A stretch of 64,000 nt of DNA from Flavobacteriales bacterium (GCA_002737705.1 NSIM01000008.1:1-64000), one strand, 5' to 3'. Numbered from the stretch's first letter, positions 1 to 11,606 are shown. Made by a program: numbers and translations. The notes: generated from the sequence alone by a model not told the origin.

Positions 1-2786
1 CTGTTACAGTTGTCATATATCGCATACAAAGCCTGCAATGTGGTACGAATATCATTGAAATCTATCTCTTGGGCATGCAAGCTGCGGCCACTGGTTTGAA
101 TGTGGTATTTTAACATTTGAGAGCGGGCATTTCCACCGTATTTTAGCTTAATGGCTTTCGCCCAAATTCTACGGGCAACCCTGCCAATAACGGCGTACTC
201 CGGATCGATTCCATTGCTAAAGAAAAAACTCAAATTGGGAGCAAAATCATCAATGTGCATTCCCCTGCTGAGGTAATATTCTACATATGTAAATCCATTG
301 CTTAGGGTAAATGCCAATTGGGTTATGGGATTGGCACCAGCCTCTGCGATATGGTATCCACTGATACTTACGCTATAGAAATTTCTTACTTTTTTGGCGG
401 TGAAATACTCTTGGACATCCCCCATCAAACGCAAGGCAAATTCGGTACTAAAAATACAGGTGTTTTGTGCTTGGTCCTCCTTCAAAATATCAGCCTGAAC
501 TGTTCCCCTTACCTGACTCAAAGTCCAGGCTTTAATTTCTTCATATTTGTCCTTCGGCAAAACATCTTCGCCAGATACACCCAATAGCATCAAGCCCAAC
601 CCATCGTTTCCTTCGGGTAAGTCACCAATATAAGAGGGACGAACCATGTTTTTGGCGGCATACATTCCATCAATTTTGTCATTCACCGATTTCTCCAATT
701 TGTTTTGAAAAATATACAATTCACATTGCTGATCGATGGCTGCATTCATAAAAAATGCCAATAGCATTGGCGCTGGGCCATTAATTGTCATTGAAACCGA
801 TGTTTTGGGATCACATAAATTAAAACCACTATACAATTTTTTGGCATCATCGAGGCAACAAATACTTACTCCTGCATTGCCAATTTTACCATAAATATCA
901 GGCCGAATATGTGGATCTCGACCGTAAAGCGTAACACTATCAAAGGCAGTGCTCAATCGTTTTGCCGGCATTCCCAAACTCACATAATGGAATCGTTTAT
1001 TTGTTCTCTCTGGTCCGCCTTCTCCGGCAAACATCCGAGTGGGGTCTTCTCCCTCGCGCTTAAATGGATAAATACCCGCAGTGTATGGAAATTCTCCCGG
1101 AACGTTCTCCTGTAATTGCCAATGCAATACATCTCCCCAAGCTTCAAACCGAGGGGTGCTAATTTTAGGCACCTGGGTATGGCTTAAACTTTCCGTATGG
1201 GTAGCCAATAAAAGTTTCTTGTCTCGCACCGTAAATACATATTCAGGTGCTTTGTACAAATCGCGTAATTTGCCCCATCCATCAATTAATGCTTTGTTCT
1301 TTGGGGTTAATTCCATGGCTACTTTGTCAAATTCTGTCTGCAACAGCTTTTGTAAATCAGATACAGCGCCCAGGGTTTTGACGTGTTCAAGGGTTTCACT
1401 GAGAGCGTACATTCGTTGGGCGATACCCCTTTGTTCTCGGGCATGCGCATCATATTTTCGATTGTTTTCTGAAATTTCACTCAAATACCGGTTGCGGTGC
1501 GGTGGAATAATAAAAATCTTTTCACTCATTTCATTTTCAGAAGACATAAGGCTCGAAAAATCGGCACCGGTTTTTGCTACGACAATATCGATGATTTTTC
1601 GGTATAAACTATTCATGCCTGGGTCGTTAAACTGGGACGCTATTGTACCAAAAACAGGCATCGCATCCATGTCAACATCAAATAATTTATGATTCCTTTG
1701 AAATTGTTTCCGTACATCACGCAAAGCATCAAGTGCGCCTCTTTTATCGAATTTATTCAAGGCCACAACATCTGCAAAATCGAGCATATCAATTTTTTCG
1801 AGTTGCGTTGCCGCGCCATATTCAGGGGTCATTACATACAACGCGACATCACTGTGTTCAGTAATCATCGTATCACTTTGTCCGATTCCGCTGGTTTCTA
1901 CCACAATTAAATCATAGCCTGCAATTTTGAGAATATCCACCGCGTCATCTATATGCGAACTCAATGCAAGATTGGCTTGTCTTGTCGCCATAGAACGCAT
2001 GTAAACTCGCTCGTGATTGATACTATTCATGCGTATTCGATCTCCAAGAAGGGCTCCACCTGTTTTTCTTTTTGAGGGATCTATAGAGATTATTCCCAAT
2101 TTTTTTGCTGGGAAATCAACCAGAAACCTCCGCACCAACTCGTCAACCAAACTACTCTTACCCGATCCACCAGTACCCGTTATACCCAAAACAGGTGTTT
2201 TTAAAATCGCTGCCTTGGTTCTAATCTCGGCTAGGATAAGTGCATGTTCTTCTGGAAAATTTTCGGCTGCCGAAATTAAACGGGCAATCGTTAATTTCGT
2301 TCCAATACCCAATGTGAGTTGTTTAAATTCACCGTTCAATGCTTTCCCAGTTGCAAAATCAGACTGCATAACAAGATCATTGATCATGCCTTGCAAACCC
2401 ATAGATCTGCCATCGTCAGGGGAATAAATTTTAGCAATACCATATTGAACAAGACTCTGTATTTCTGCAGGTAAAATCACACCCCCACCCCCACCAAAAA
2501 TTTTGATGTGTTGGGCGCCACGCTCTTTCAATAAGTCATACATATACTTAAAGTATTCGGTATGACCACCTTGGTAACTTGTCATGGCGATTGCATTGGC
2601 GTCTTCCTGTATAGCAGTTTCAACAACTTCTTGTGCACTGCGATCATGACCCAAGTGAATAACCTCACAACCGGTTGATTGAATAATACGGCGCATTACG
2701 TTAATGGCGACGTCGTGACCATCAAACAAACTGGCGGCGGTAACCACCCTAACTTTGTTCTTTGGCACATACACTGTCGTTTCCAT
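1..2786 (-). CDS. icmF: Fused methylmalonyl/isobutyryl-CoA mutase (B12-binding domain + MeaB-like GTPase + mutase), C-terminus cut by window edge
   Basis: Open minus frame from ATG at 2786 to the window edge (absent from the ORF track because it has no stop in the window). Translation begins [36 protein letters not shown], then B12-binding-like HLGHDRS and GGGGGVI, GTPase P-loop [13 protein letters not shown], and mutase motifs ([32 protein letters not shown]). Confidence 0.93.
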   Translation of the reverse strand, partial: METTVYVPKNKVRVVTAASLFDGHDVAINVMRRIIQSTGCEVIHLGHDRSAQEVVETAIQEDANAIAMTSYQGGHTEYFKYMYDLLKERGAQHIKIFGGGGGVILPAEIQSLVQYGIAKIYSPDDGRSMGLQGMINDLVMQSDFATGKALNGEFKQLTLGIGTKLTIARLISAAENFPEEHALILAEIRTKAAILKTPVLGITGTGGSGKSSLVDELVRRFLVDFPAKKLGIISIDPSKRKTGGALLGDRIRMNSINHERVYMRSMATRQANLALSSHIDDAVDILKIAGYDLIVVETSGIGQSDTMITEHSDVALYVMTPEYGAATQLEKIDMLDFADVVALNKFDKRGALDALRDVRKQFQRNHKLFDVDMDAMPVFGTIASQFNDPGMNSLYRKIIDIVVAKTGADFSSLMSSENEMSEKIFIIPPHRNRYLSEISENNRKYDAHAREQRGIAQRMYALSETLEHVKTLGAVSDLQKLLQTEFDKVAMELTPKNKALIDGWGKLRDLYKAPEYVFTVRDKKLLLATHTESLSHTQVPKISTPRFEAWGDVLHWQLQENVPGEFPYTAGIYPFKREGEDPTRMFAGEGGPERTNKRFHYVSLGMPAKRLSTAFDSVTLYGRDPHIRPDIYGKIGNAGVSICCLDDAKKLYSGFNLCDPKTSVSMTINGPAPMLLAFFMNAAIDQQCELYIFQNKLEKSVNDKIDGMYAAKNMVRPSYIGDLPEGNDGLGLMLLGVSGEDVLPKDKYEEIKAWTLSQVRGTVQADILKEDQAQNTCIFSTEFALRLMGDVQEYFTAKKVRNFYSVSISGYHIAEAGANPITQLAFTLSNGFTYVEYYLSRGMHIDDFAPNLSFFFSNGIDPEYAVIGRVARRIWAKAIKLKYGGNARSQMLKYHIQTSGRSLHAQEIDFNDIRTTLQALYAIYDNCN

Positions 2787-3027
2787 AGATGAATAATTAT
2801 GTTACAAAGGTAATTGATGTTGCGCAAACACCACCTTCTAAGTAAAAACGCCCCCTAATTTTTGTTGAACCGGGAGGGTGAAATACCTGCGAGGCAATTT
2901 AATAGAATCAAGCCAAGAAAAGAAAAAATCAAATACGGAACCCAAGATTCTCCACTTAATACGTTTACAACCTTGTCAATAGTGGGGGTATTTACCACAA
3001 ATGGTGTTGAACAACTTACAATTCCCC

Positions 3028-3711
3028 ATGAAAAATACCCGCTATCTACTTTCTTTGGCAATCACTTTCTTTTCAATGGCGGGCTGCGAGCAAAATAAAA
3101 ATATCCCTTACAGCAGCGAAGAAAAAATAGACAATCTCCTGCATCAAGCTGAAACTGAAAGTATCGCTATACTTCCCATAATCACCCTTAGCGAGCCGGA
3201 AATATCTGTAGAAAATTTGTCTTTGAGTGCAGACTATCTTGTGAAAGAAGAAAATTTTACGGGACGTATTTCTTATGATTTAAGCGATGAATGGGATGCT
3301 GAATGTGTAGAGCAAATCATTGAAAACAAGGGTTTTACTTGTTGCCTAAAAAAACTTAAAATCACGAAAAATCAATATGAAGAATTATGCGCAACAATGA
3401 GAATCTATCATTCAAATCAAATTCCATTATTGAAAAATGAATTTGAATCACTACAATCTTTAAATGATTCTACCTCGGCGAAAATTCAATCCGCCATTGA
3501 TTCTATGCAAGCAAAAGCATACACCAAGGACCAATTTCTGAACGCCATAGATCAACTACGTAAAACCTATAAAGAACAATTGATCACACAAAGAATTGCA
3601 TCGAAAAATCTATCCCGATTGTCTATTCAGTACAGAAACATACTCAATAAAATTAGGAGCATCTTGGATGAAAAACAATTTTCTTCATTTTACCGCTGTC
3701 ACAAAAAATAA
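3028..3711 (+). CDS. Putative lipoprotein of unknown function
   Basis: ORF with lipobox-like N-terminus MKNTRYLLSLAITFFSMAGCEQ; helical, charged C-terminal half. Confidence 0.6.
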   Translation: MKNTRYLLSLAITFFSMAGCEQNKNIPYSSEEKIDNLLHQAETESIAILPIITLSEPEISVENLSLSADYLVKEENFTGRISYDLSDEWDAECVEQIIENKGFTCCLKKLKITKNQYEELCATMRIYHSNQIPLLKNEFESLQSLNDSTSAKIQSAIDSMQAKAYTKDQFLNAIDQLRKTYKEQLITQRIASKNLSRLSIQYRNILNKIRSILDEKQFSSFYRCHKK

Positions 3712-3970
3712 AGACGCGGCGATGAAATTGGTGAGTGCAGCCATATTGCGGGCGAGGGGGTTGGGACAGGATATGTGGAGGATGCGGCCGAATTGAATCC
3801 ACGTGAATTACTCAAAAAATTGGCCGGGTTTGAAGATTTTTACGTTTTCGCGGACCATTCGAGACCCTGGGCATACAAGAACAATGCTTCTGTGAATGCT
3901 ATTGCAACGATGCAATATCGGTCGTAAACGGATTTTTTATAAAAGAAGAAACCCTGGAATGCCACCCTTG

Positions 3971-6900
3971 CTATTGAACAACAATACGAGAAAGAATCTC
4001 CCTGCCAGAACTCTGTATTTTGACCCAATAAATCCCTGCAGAAATATCAAGCAGATTAAATTCTATGAGTCCGTCCGCTGCGCTCTGAGACAATTTTTCA
4101 GAACTTATACCCAATAAATCTGTTTTCTGAAAACTTGAAAAACTGGGCAATAAACCCAACTCTTTGCCCAATGCATCATAAATTTTTGCACTTGCATTTT
4201 GCAAATTTGGATTCAAAACAATATGCAAAATACCGTTCACAGGATTGGGGAAAACCCGAACATCACTGTTTATTGTTGCATTCACTGACGCTCTATCCAT
4301 GATAAATTGCTTGCTGACGCTGCATTCACAATTTGAAATCACCGAAACGGCCTTCATGGATACCGTATATAAACCATCAATTTGTAGATCATAATTAACC
4401 TCCGCATTAAGATCTTTTGAATTTTTAATACCCAAGCCAGATACAGTCCACGTATAATTTATACCCGCTTGACCACCCAAAATGCTATTTTCATCCAAAG
4501 GCGCCAAACGCAAGCCATAAAAAGCAAATTGATAATCGGGTATTGCAGTAAAATTGCACGTTTTGGGTAATTCCATTACACTTACTGATTTGGTAATTGA
4601 ATCTGAACATCCGTCTTTTAAATACGCATACAAGGTCACATTAAAATTGGTTGTTTTCTTTACAATATAGGATTTTTGTGGATTGGCAACTGTCGATTGA
4701 GAATTGTCGCTAAAGTCCCAACGATATGTCAAATTGATGCCTTCCGGAACGCTTTCATTTTTAAAAGCTGCCAATTCTCCAGAACAAGGGTTGCCAACCG
4801 AAAAAGCCGCTGTGGGTTGCAACAATACATTCAACTCCCTTTGGGTTTCAGAAAAACACCCATTGTCTAATTTTACGTTAAGTAGAACTGTCTTTTTTCC
4901 AGTTGTTGTCCAATTGTGACTTGGAGACTTGGAAGATGCACTACCTCCATCTCCAAAATCCCAAGTGTAAGTTGGAATACCCCCTTTTACATCGGGTGTA
5001 ACATTAACAAATACTGTGGCCTTTCTAATGCATGGACTACTGTGTGAAAATTCTACTTTGGGTGATTCAAATACGGTGTATTTGTTAATCACTGAGTCTT
5101 TACAGCCAAATTCTGACCGCACAACCAAGGTAACTGTTTTAGTACCCGCCTTGCGAAATATATAGCTAGGATTGACATCATTGCTGGTACTATCTCTGTT
5201 GTCGAAATACCAATTACTGCCAACTAAACCCACAGAAATGGTGCTGTTGTTTTGAAATTCAAAGGCCACATTGTCACAACGTCCCGACAACTTGATAAAA
5301 GCAGCCTTGGGTTTTTCAAAAACAATGGTTTTTTGCATCAACGTCGCATCACATCCCAAAACATCTGCTTTCAACACAATCAGATATGTGCCTTCCTTTG
5401 GGTATTTGACACTAATTGTATTTGAATTATTGAGATTAAACCCATTGCCATCACCAAAATTCCAATACATTTTGGCATAGCTCGGAGTGGTTTTGTTGGT
5501 AAGTAAAACATCCGACCCAAAACAAACATTTTGACGGGTAAACCCAACTTTGGGAATCTCGCTTACTGTAATGCTATTCGTCTTAGGAAATACAAATCCA
5601 TAGGGATTGATGGTATTTCTCAGTTTAACCTTAAAAATTCCTGGTTTTAGGTATACGAAGTTCGCATCAATTTGAATAGAGGTATCTGCTGAGTTCCCAG
5701 TACCAAAATCCCAAAAGGTTTCTATATACGGCAATTTGCTCTTGCTTTTATTGATGAATTGAATCGTATCGCCTACACAAATTTTAGATGGATAAGAAAA
5801 ATCTGTCGTAACACTAGGGTAAATCAGTACCTTTTGATAGATCAATGTATCACAACCATTGCCCATGTCTGAAATCTTCAATACCAAGGTAATTACGCTA
5901 TCTTCATAATTGTCATCGGCAGTTTTAAACTGCACTTCCAAATTGGTTTTACCAGAAGGGGCTGTAATTGTAGCACCAGAAACCGTTTTTCCTGATGACA
6001 AATAACCCTGTGCACTGGCATACCATTTACCCGGTGACGAAGTTCCATACTCGCTGTTGGTATAGGCACGGGGTGGATTTATGTCATATATAACCGGCAC
6101 ATTTATAACGGTGATATCCAAATTCTTTCCTTTCTGGTAATAAGGATTATTCCCTGTAGATGTTTTGGTTGAGATTGAAAAAACACTGCCCCCTGGAGCT
6201 GGCTTCACAAAGGTTTTAAAGATCAGGGTGTCATTGGTATTGTTATCATCTGGGATATCGATAAAAATCTTTACCACCGTATTGCCCGTTTTGGAAAGCA
6301 CTATGGGTTTATTGAAAAATATAATCGCAGTATCCCCGGGGAATATTTTGGTAGTTACGGTCTGTTTTGTTTTAACACCATTGACCGTAAAGGCTACATC
6401 AAAATTTTGTACAGTATCAATAAAATTATTTTTAATCGTGAGGCTTACTTTAGAAGTAAAACCCGAACAAATCTGGCTAGCCAAAGAATAATTTGTTCTG
6501 ACAACGGACAAGTCAAGCGAATTTTCGACAGCGCCCCTATCGGATTTTACAGGATGCCTTTTCTGCTTGAGCACATCGCTAGAAACAGATGAAACCGACG
6601 GAACATTATTTTGCGTCTTAAAAGATTGAGAACGAAAATCATTTTTTGCGATGTCCTTGAATCTGGGAATTAGAAAATTATCGCCAGTGCCTGGAATACC
6701 CGAAGCTTTATAATCGGCATAGGAAGAGTATGCATTTTGTTCTATCCCCCATTGTTCTCCTCCACTGAATCTGGCATAATAAGAATTGTTGTTCAGTTCC
6801 TTGATTTTAATACTGGAAAAAAGGCAAACAGGAAAACCGAATGCCGGACCCTTAATATCCAAAATATTGCCTGTAAAAGTGAGTGTAGACTCATCTTCCA

Positions 6901-8461
6901 TATAGTAACCAAATCCAGTATGTCCAGAGTTTGAAGAGCCCCTTGCATAAATCGTGTTCTGACGGTATTCAGCTTTAAATCCAGAATAGTAATTGATATT
7001 ATACAAGCCGTAGCTTTCTGCCTCACCGAGATTCTTAATAATTAAATTGGAATTGCATTCAACATCTCCTAATGATTCTAAATAAATACCAATCAAATAA
7101 GAATTTGAACTCAGCGATTCATTGAATAGGATTGTATTGCGATTGATTTTGCAATTTCCTCCATTGGTGATGAAAATAAGTCGAACTCCTTTGCCGGATG
7201 TGGCAGTATTTGAATCCAAGACATTGTCTTCACAAATATTCCAAGACCGGGAAGAATTTGTTGTTGTTGAAATCAAAAATCCCATACCTCCTTGCCCAAA
7301 AATACAGGAACGAAAAAGATTTCCTGTAACATCAAAATCGACGTTTTTATAGGCATTCAATCCATACGCATCGGAAGAATTTTCTACATTTAGTTGTAGC
7401 ATTTTATTTTTAGAAAAATTAACTACTTCATTCAATTGCAAATCAAAAGCAGAAAGACTATTGTATGCTGCAATTTTTGAGACTGTATTTCCGTCTAATA
7501 TAAACGGCATTTTGCTGGTACCCGTATTATTCAATGCGACGCAACCATAAAATTTGGAAATAAAGTTTGTTTTGCTGCTAGATGCTGCAAGGGCATAGGG
7601 CAAATCATGAATAACATTTCCGCTAAAGATCGAAGACCTGTCTGTGCCGTATGAATAATTACAATACATACCCGTCATAATTGAATCACAACTGGCACCA
7701 CTACCTACAACAGAACGTGATACATCGTTGTTGGTGTATTGATCGCCATTGGTATACTTGGAATAAAGACCATACGAATAAAAGTTTTTGATGGTATTTT
7801 TAGAGAAGGTATTGTCTGTGGCAGTATTTTTGTAAGTGGCACTTCCCTGGGTATTTAATATACCATATACGGGGCCAGGACTATTCTTGTAACTGGTAAG
7901 CATAACCGTATTTTGTATGGTATTGCGTATGCCATTGTTTGAAGTAGATACGGTATTGATGCTACTTTGGTTTGATGCAAACGCAATATAAGCGGCACCT
8001 GTAGATTTTAACCCGGAAAATTCTATCGTACAGTCTGAAATACTATTGTCATTTGCGCCATTAGAAAAACGAATCCCCATCACACCCGAACTAGCAGAAG
8101 AATTAATGAGGGTCAGATTTTTTATCTCGAGGAAATCTATACCATCAAACCAAATGAGTTCATAAGACAAACTACCCGTCAATGTCTTTCCATTGCCATC
8201 AATGGTAATTTTTTTAGATGAAGAGGTAGGATTACTAGAATTCTGTGAAAACTGAATCAATGCGGATATACTCAGGTTGGACATGGCCTTCACGGAAACA
8301 TTGCCAGAAACCCCATTGTTGGCAACAGCGGATGCAAAATCAGCCCAACTTGCATAATTTCCTGCTCCAGAGGTTCCGCCAATCGTATAATTACCGCTTA
8401 GTTGTGCGAATGAAAACTGCGAAATACCTATAAAGCTGAAATAAAATATTAATCTAAACAT
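3971..8461 (-). CDS. Large secreted protein: parallel beta-helix-like N-terminal half, PKD-type repeats, T9SS type A sorting domain
   Basis: Signal peptide MFRLIFYFSFIGISQFSFAQ; repeated N-rich rungs; repeated FWDFGTGNSAD / YWNFGDGNG / TWDFGDGG motifs; C-terminal VFPNPVNGILHIVL...ISAGIYWVKI. Confidence 0.9.
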   Translation of the reverse strand: MFRLIFYFSFIGISQFSFAQLSGNYTIGGTSGAGNYASWADFASAVANNGVSGNVSVKAMSNLSISALIQFSQNSSNPTSSSKKITIDGNGKTLTGSLSYELIWFDGIDFLEIKNLTLINSSASSGVMGIRFSNGANDNSISDCTIEFSGLKSTGAAYIAFASNQSSINTVSTSNNGIRNTIQNTVMLTSYKNSPGPVYGILNTQGSATYKNTATDNTFSKNTIKNFYSYGLYSKYTNGDQYTNNDVSRSVVGSGASCDSIMTGMYCNYSYGTDRSSIFSGNVIHDLPYALAASSSKTNFISKFYGCVALNNTGTSKMPFILDGNTVSKIAAYNSLSAFDLQLNEVVNFSKNKMLQLNVENSSDAYGLNAYKNVDFDVTGNLFRSCIFGQGGMGFLISTTTNSSRSWNICEDNVLDSNTATSGKGVRLIFITNGGNCKINRNTILFNESLSSNSYLIGIYLESLGDVECNSNLIIKNLGEAESYGLYNINYYSGFKAEYRQNTIYARGSSNSGHTGFGYYMEDESTLTFTGNILDIKGPAFGFPVCLFSSIKIKELNNNSYYARFSGGEQWGIEQNAYSSYADYKASGIPGTGDNFLIPRFKDIAKNDFRSQSFKTQNNVPSVSSVSSDVLKQKRHPVKSDRGAVENSLDLSVVRTNYSLASQICSGFTSKVSLTIKNNFIDTVQNFDVAFTVNGVKTKQTVTTKIFPGDTAIIFFNKPIVLSKTGNTVVKIFIDIPDDNNTNDTLIFKTFVKPAPGGSVFSISTKTSTGNNPYYQKGKNLDITVINVPVIYDINPPRAYTNSEYGTSSPGKWYASAQGYLSSGKTVSGATITAPSGKTNLEVQFKTADDNYEDSVITLVLKISDMGNGCDTLIYQKVLIYPSVTTDFSYPSKICVGDTIQFINKSKSKLPYIETFWDFGTGNSADTSIQIDANFVYLKPGIFKVKLRNTINPYGFVFPKTNSITVSEIPKVGFTRQNVCFGSDVLLTNKTTPSYAKMYWNFGDGNGFNLNNSNTISVKYPKEGTYLIVLKADVLGCDATLMQKTIVFEKPKAAFIKLSGRCDNVAFEFQNNSTISVGLVGSNWYFDNRDSTSNDVNPSYIFRKAGTKTVTLVVRSEFGCKDSVINKYTVFESPKVEFSHSSPCIRKATVFVNVTPDVKGGIPTYTWDFGDGGSASSKSPSHNWTTTGKKTVLLNVKLDNGCFSETQRELNVLLQPTAAFSVGNPCSGELAAFKNESVPEGINLTYRWDFSDNSQSTVANPQKSYIVKKTTNFNVTLYAYLKDGCSDSITKSVSVMELPKTCNFTAIPDYQFAFYGLRLAPLDENSILGGQAGINYTWTVSGLGIKNSKDLNAEVNYDLQIDGLYTVSMKAVSVISNCECSVSKQFIMDRASVNATINSDVRVFPNPVNGILHIVLNPNLQNASAKIYDALGKELGLLPSFSSFQKTDLLGISSEKLSQSAADGLIEFNLLDISAGIYWVKIQSSGREILSRIVVQ

Positions 8462-8548
8462 AGGGGAATTTTATACTCGAACTTACAATTTTTAAATGAA
8501 TCTTTGGTAAAAATAAAAAATAAGTGTTTTTGCTGTTGGTTTGCACCT

Positions 8549-9430
8549 ATGTCTGTCGAAAAAACAAAAATTCAACTTTCACCTGCATTTAAGATAGAAA
8601 CCAACCCTTTTTTAGGCATTGAGAGCAAATTGTTTTTTATGGGATCTTGCTTTGGTGAAGAAATTAGCCGTCGATTTCAGCTTCTACAGATTACGAGTAA
8701 AAGCAACCCTTACGGCGTATTATTTCACCCAATTGCCCTTCTTCAGAACCTGCAACAAATTGCCTTTAACCAAGCCAGCAAAGTCAAAGACCTCTTTGAA
8801 TACAAGGGTATTTATCACAGTCTTTCGCATGCCAATCGCTTTCAGCACATGGAATCTGAAACACTGCACTCAATAATTGATGAATGCACAGCCAAAGCGC
8901 ATTCCCATTTTATTGCTGCTGACATGGTTTGCATCACCTTGGGAACTGCATGGACTTACCACCACATACCAAGCAAAAAAAACGTCGGGAATTGCCATAA
9001 ACTGCCTCAAAAACAATTTCAAAAAAACCTCACTCCCCACCAAAATGTATTAGACACAATCTTGTCAATGGCAGAAACCATTACATCGGCAAATCCGAAG
9101 GCACAAATTCTTTTTACCGTGAGTCCGGTTCGCCACTTACGAGATGGTATTATTCAAAACCTACAATCAAAATCAAAGCTGATTAGCGCATTGCATGAAG
9201 CATCTGTTCTAAACCCGCGAATATTATATTTTCCGGCATACGAAATAGCCCATGAAGAACTCAAAGACTGGCGTTTTTTTAAATACGACCTAATGCACCC
9301 CAGTGAATGGACGATCAACCATATTTTTACACGCTTTTGCGAAACCCTTTGCAAAGAAGCCATGCGGGATGAATTGCGAAACAGGGCGCTTTCAATGGGA
9401 GGTGATTTACACAGCAAACAATCCCAATAA
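8549..9430 (+). CDS. GSCFA domain-containing protein
   Basis: MSVEKTKIQLSPAF...KLFFMGSCFGEEISRRF contains the GSCFA motif; downstream LGTAWTY and HPSEWTINHI. Confidence 0.88.
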   Translation: MSVEKTKIQLSPAFKIETNPFLGIESKLFFMGSCFGEEISRRFQLLQITSKSNPYGVLFHPIALLQNLQQIAFNQASKVKDLFEYKGIYHSLSHANRFQHMESETLHSIIDECTAKAHSHFIAADMVCITLGTAWTYHHIPSKKNVGNCHKLPQKQFQKNLTPHQNVLDTILSMAETITSANPKAQILFTVSPVRHLRDGIIQNLQSKSKLISALHEASVLNPRILYFPAYEIAHEELKDWRFFKYDLMHPSEWTINHIFTRFCETLCKEAMRDELRNRALSMGGDLHSKQSQ

Positions 9431-9714
9431 GAGGGTTTTTTGTCGTTTAAATTTTGTTTCCTTGGCGTCTGCACGTAAAAAATCCTATCATTTCACACCC
9501 AGTATATTTCCTTGGTTAGGGCATTAAAATCGATTCCAAAAAGACAATTCTTTACACAGTTTTTTACCCATCTATTATTGAAGTACTAATTCTTGCGTTA
9601 GCCACTTGAAACCACCCATCCAAATACTTTCGGTGAGGGAAATTTGCGAATGGACAAGAAAACAAATTTCTCCCTGAGATAAGAAAAGTACCGACCAAAT
9701 AGGCTTGGTATATG

Positions 9715-10335
9715 TTAAAAATTTTGGGATTCCAATCGCTCCATCAGAACATCTATTTTTGGAGAAACCCTTTGGTATGCTGGCTCAACCGAAGTGAGCT
9801 GTTCATTTATAAATGAAGCATCTTCGAGGTTCTTCGTGAGTCGATTGTTTATTTCATCATATTCTTTTTTAAATTGAATGCGTTTTACCTCATCCACTCC
9901 ATTGTCATAGGCCCCTTTTTTAACTTGTTTTTCAAGGCCTCGAACAATATAAAATAGATCTTCTGCTTCCAATACGGTATTTGTATAGTTTCCCACAACA
10001 TCTTTATACACCCTGTAAACGGCTTCATATTGAATTACGTCGGCTAGCTCTTCGGAAGAAATATGGTTAGGGTCTATAAATTTTAGTTTCTGCAATACCT
10101 GCTTCATTTCTGTTTGTCTATCCTCAATCACATTCCGTTTGAAGTGAAAAAGTGCCCGTATTGATTTGTGTTTTTGCCACAATGAATCGCTATACTCGAG
10201 CATTCGGACTTGCGGTTTTCCTTCTCTCGAAGACGAGGAATTGCAAGAAGCCATAAAAAAAAGACTAGTAATGGCCCAAAAACCAAAAAAAATTAGAGAT
10301 TTGCATTGGGTAGAAAATCTTGTATGTCTCAACAT
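9715..10335 (-). CDS. Putative lipoprotein of unknown function
   Basis: MLRHTRFSTQCKSLIFFGFWAITSLFFMASCNSSSS, lipobox-like; coiled-coil-like remainder. Confidence 0.6.
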   Translation of the reverse strand: MLRHTRFSTQCKSLIFFGFWAITSLFFMASCNSSSSREGKPQVRMLEYSDSLWQKHKSIRALFHFKRNVIEDRQTEMKQVLQKLKFIDPNHISSEELADVIQYEAVYRVYKDVVGNYTNTVLEAEDLFYIVRGLEKQVKKGAYDNGVDEVKRIQFKKEYDEINNRLTKNLEDASFINEQLTSVEPAYQRVSPKIDVLMERLESQNF

Positions 10336-11571
10336 AATATAGCAAATATAAGAAAGGCCAGACATTATAAATTTTTACGTCAGGTCTTTTGGTTGGGCAT
10401 GACTGCTTTTGGTGGACCCCAAATGCACCTGAACCTTTTTAAACGCAGATTGGTTGACAAGAACCCCTACTTTAGCTTAGAAACATTGAAAGAGGTGAAT
10501 GCTTTTTGCAGTGTTTTGCCCGGACCGACCAGCACCCAAACAATCTCTTTACTCGGATGGAAAAAAGGGGGCCCTAGACTTGCATTTTTTACTTTGCTGG
10601 CTTGGGCTTTGCCAGGAGCAATTACAATGTCAATTATAGCATTGTCTCCCAAATTCTTGGGAACAAAAAACCTTGTATTTATTCAACCAATGGTAGCCGC
10701 ATTCATTGCATATGCCTTAATTTCTATGTTGCCTTGGATCCGAAAATCACTGACAAACTATACCATTCTTGCGTTGGTAGGTCTGTTCGGATTTCTGTTC
10801 AATACCCCTTTCATTTTTCCAATTGCGTTAATTCTGGGTGGATTTTCTAGTTTTCTCTTTAACAAATACGAATTGTCAGAAATGCAGGTTGTCGAACCAA
10901 AAAAAATTGAATGGGCCAATTTGATTGTATTTGGATTGATTTTTTTCATTATTGGTGGTGGTGGATTATTTCTCGCAGAAAATCCCCACTACCTTAAACT
11001 TTCAGAACCTTTCGTTTTATTTGAGAACACCTACCGCATCGGGGCTATCAGCTTTGGCGGGGGAAATACCCTGGCTGCAATGAGCTATGAACAATATGTA
11101 TTGTTTAAACCTAGACTTAGTCCGCAAGAATTTAATACAGGACTGGGCTTATTACAAGCCCTACCTGGACCAAACTTCAATTTTATGATTTACCTAAATT
11201 CCTTGTCAATAAAAACAAATGGAGGAACGATTTTGTATCAACTTATTGGGTGTCTAATCGGATTTGTTGCGGTGTTTTTACCCGGTATGCTCATGGTGTT
11301 TTTTGCTTATCCGCTCTGGAATAGAATTGAAAATAACCGCAACATTCGATTGTCTTTAGATGGTATTTTTGCAGCCACTGTAGGATTTGTATTTTCGGCT
11401 GCCCTGAATATCAATTCAACTTTCTGGCATACCACAACAAGTCTAACACCCGAAAAAATTATCGGGATAGGGATATTTATTACAACACTAGCATTGTTGT
11501 ATGTAAGGCGGATACCAACCCCTTTCATTGTACTATTTGTACTATTCACGGGATACTTATTTTCAAATTAA
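10324..11571 (+). CDS. chrA: Chromate transporter family protein (two-domain ChrA)
   Basis: WLGMTAFGGPQMHL...VLPGPTSTQTISLLGW and second-half ISFGGGNTLAAM...LLQALPGPNFNFMIYLN. Confidence 0.9.
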   Translation: MSQHNIANIRKARHYKFLRQVFWLGMTAFGGPQMHLNLFKRRLVDKNPYFSLETLKEVNAFCSVLPGPTSTQTISLLGWKKGGPRLAFFTLLAWALPGAITMSIIALSPKFLGTKNLVFIQPMVAAFIAYALISMLPWIRKSLTNYTILALVGLFGFLFNTPFIFPIALILGGFSSFLFNKYELSEMQVVEPKKIEWANLIVFGLIFFIIGGGGLFLAENPHYLKLSEPFVLFENTYRIGAISFGGGNTLAAMSYEQYVLFKPRLSPQEFNTGLGLLQALPGPNFNFMIYLNSLSIKTNGGTILYQLIGCLIGFVAVFLPGMLMVFFAYPLWNRIENNRNIRLSLDGIFAATVGFVFSAALNINSTFWHTTTSLTPEKIIGIGIFITTLALLYVRRIPTPFIVLFVLFTGYLFSN

Positions 11572-11606
11572 CCCGCCAACTATCTTTTTTATTTACCTTT
11601 GAAACC

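Noticed and set aside
2855-3061. Minus-strand ORF with a hydrophobic segment (VPYLIFSFLGLILLNCLAGI)
   Set aside because: It overlaps the start of the 3028-3711 gene, its ATG lies inside that gene, and there is no recognisable family; too weak to call.
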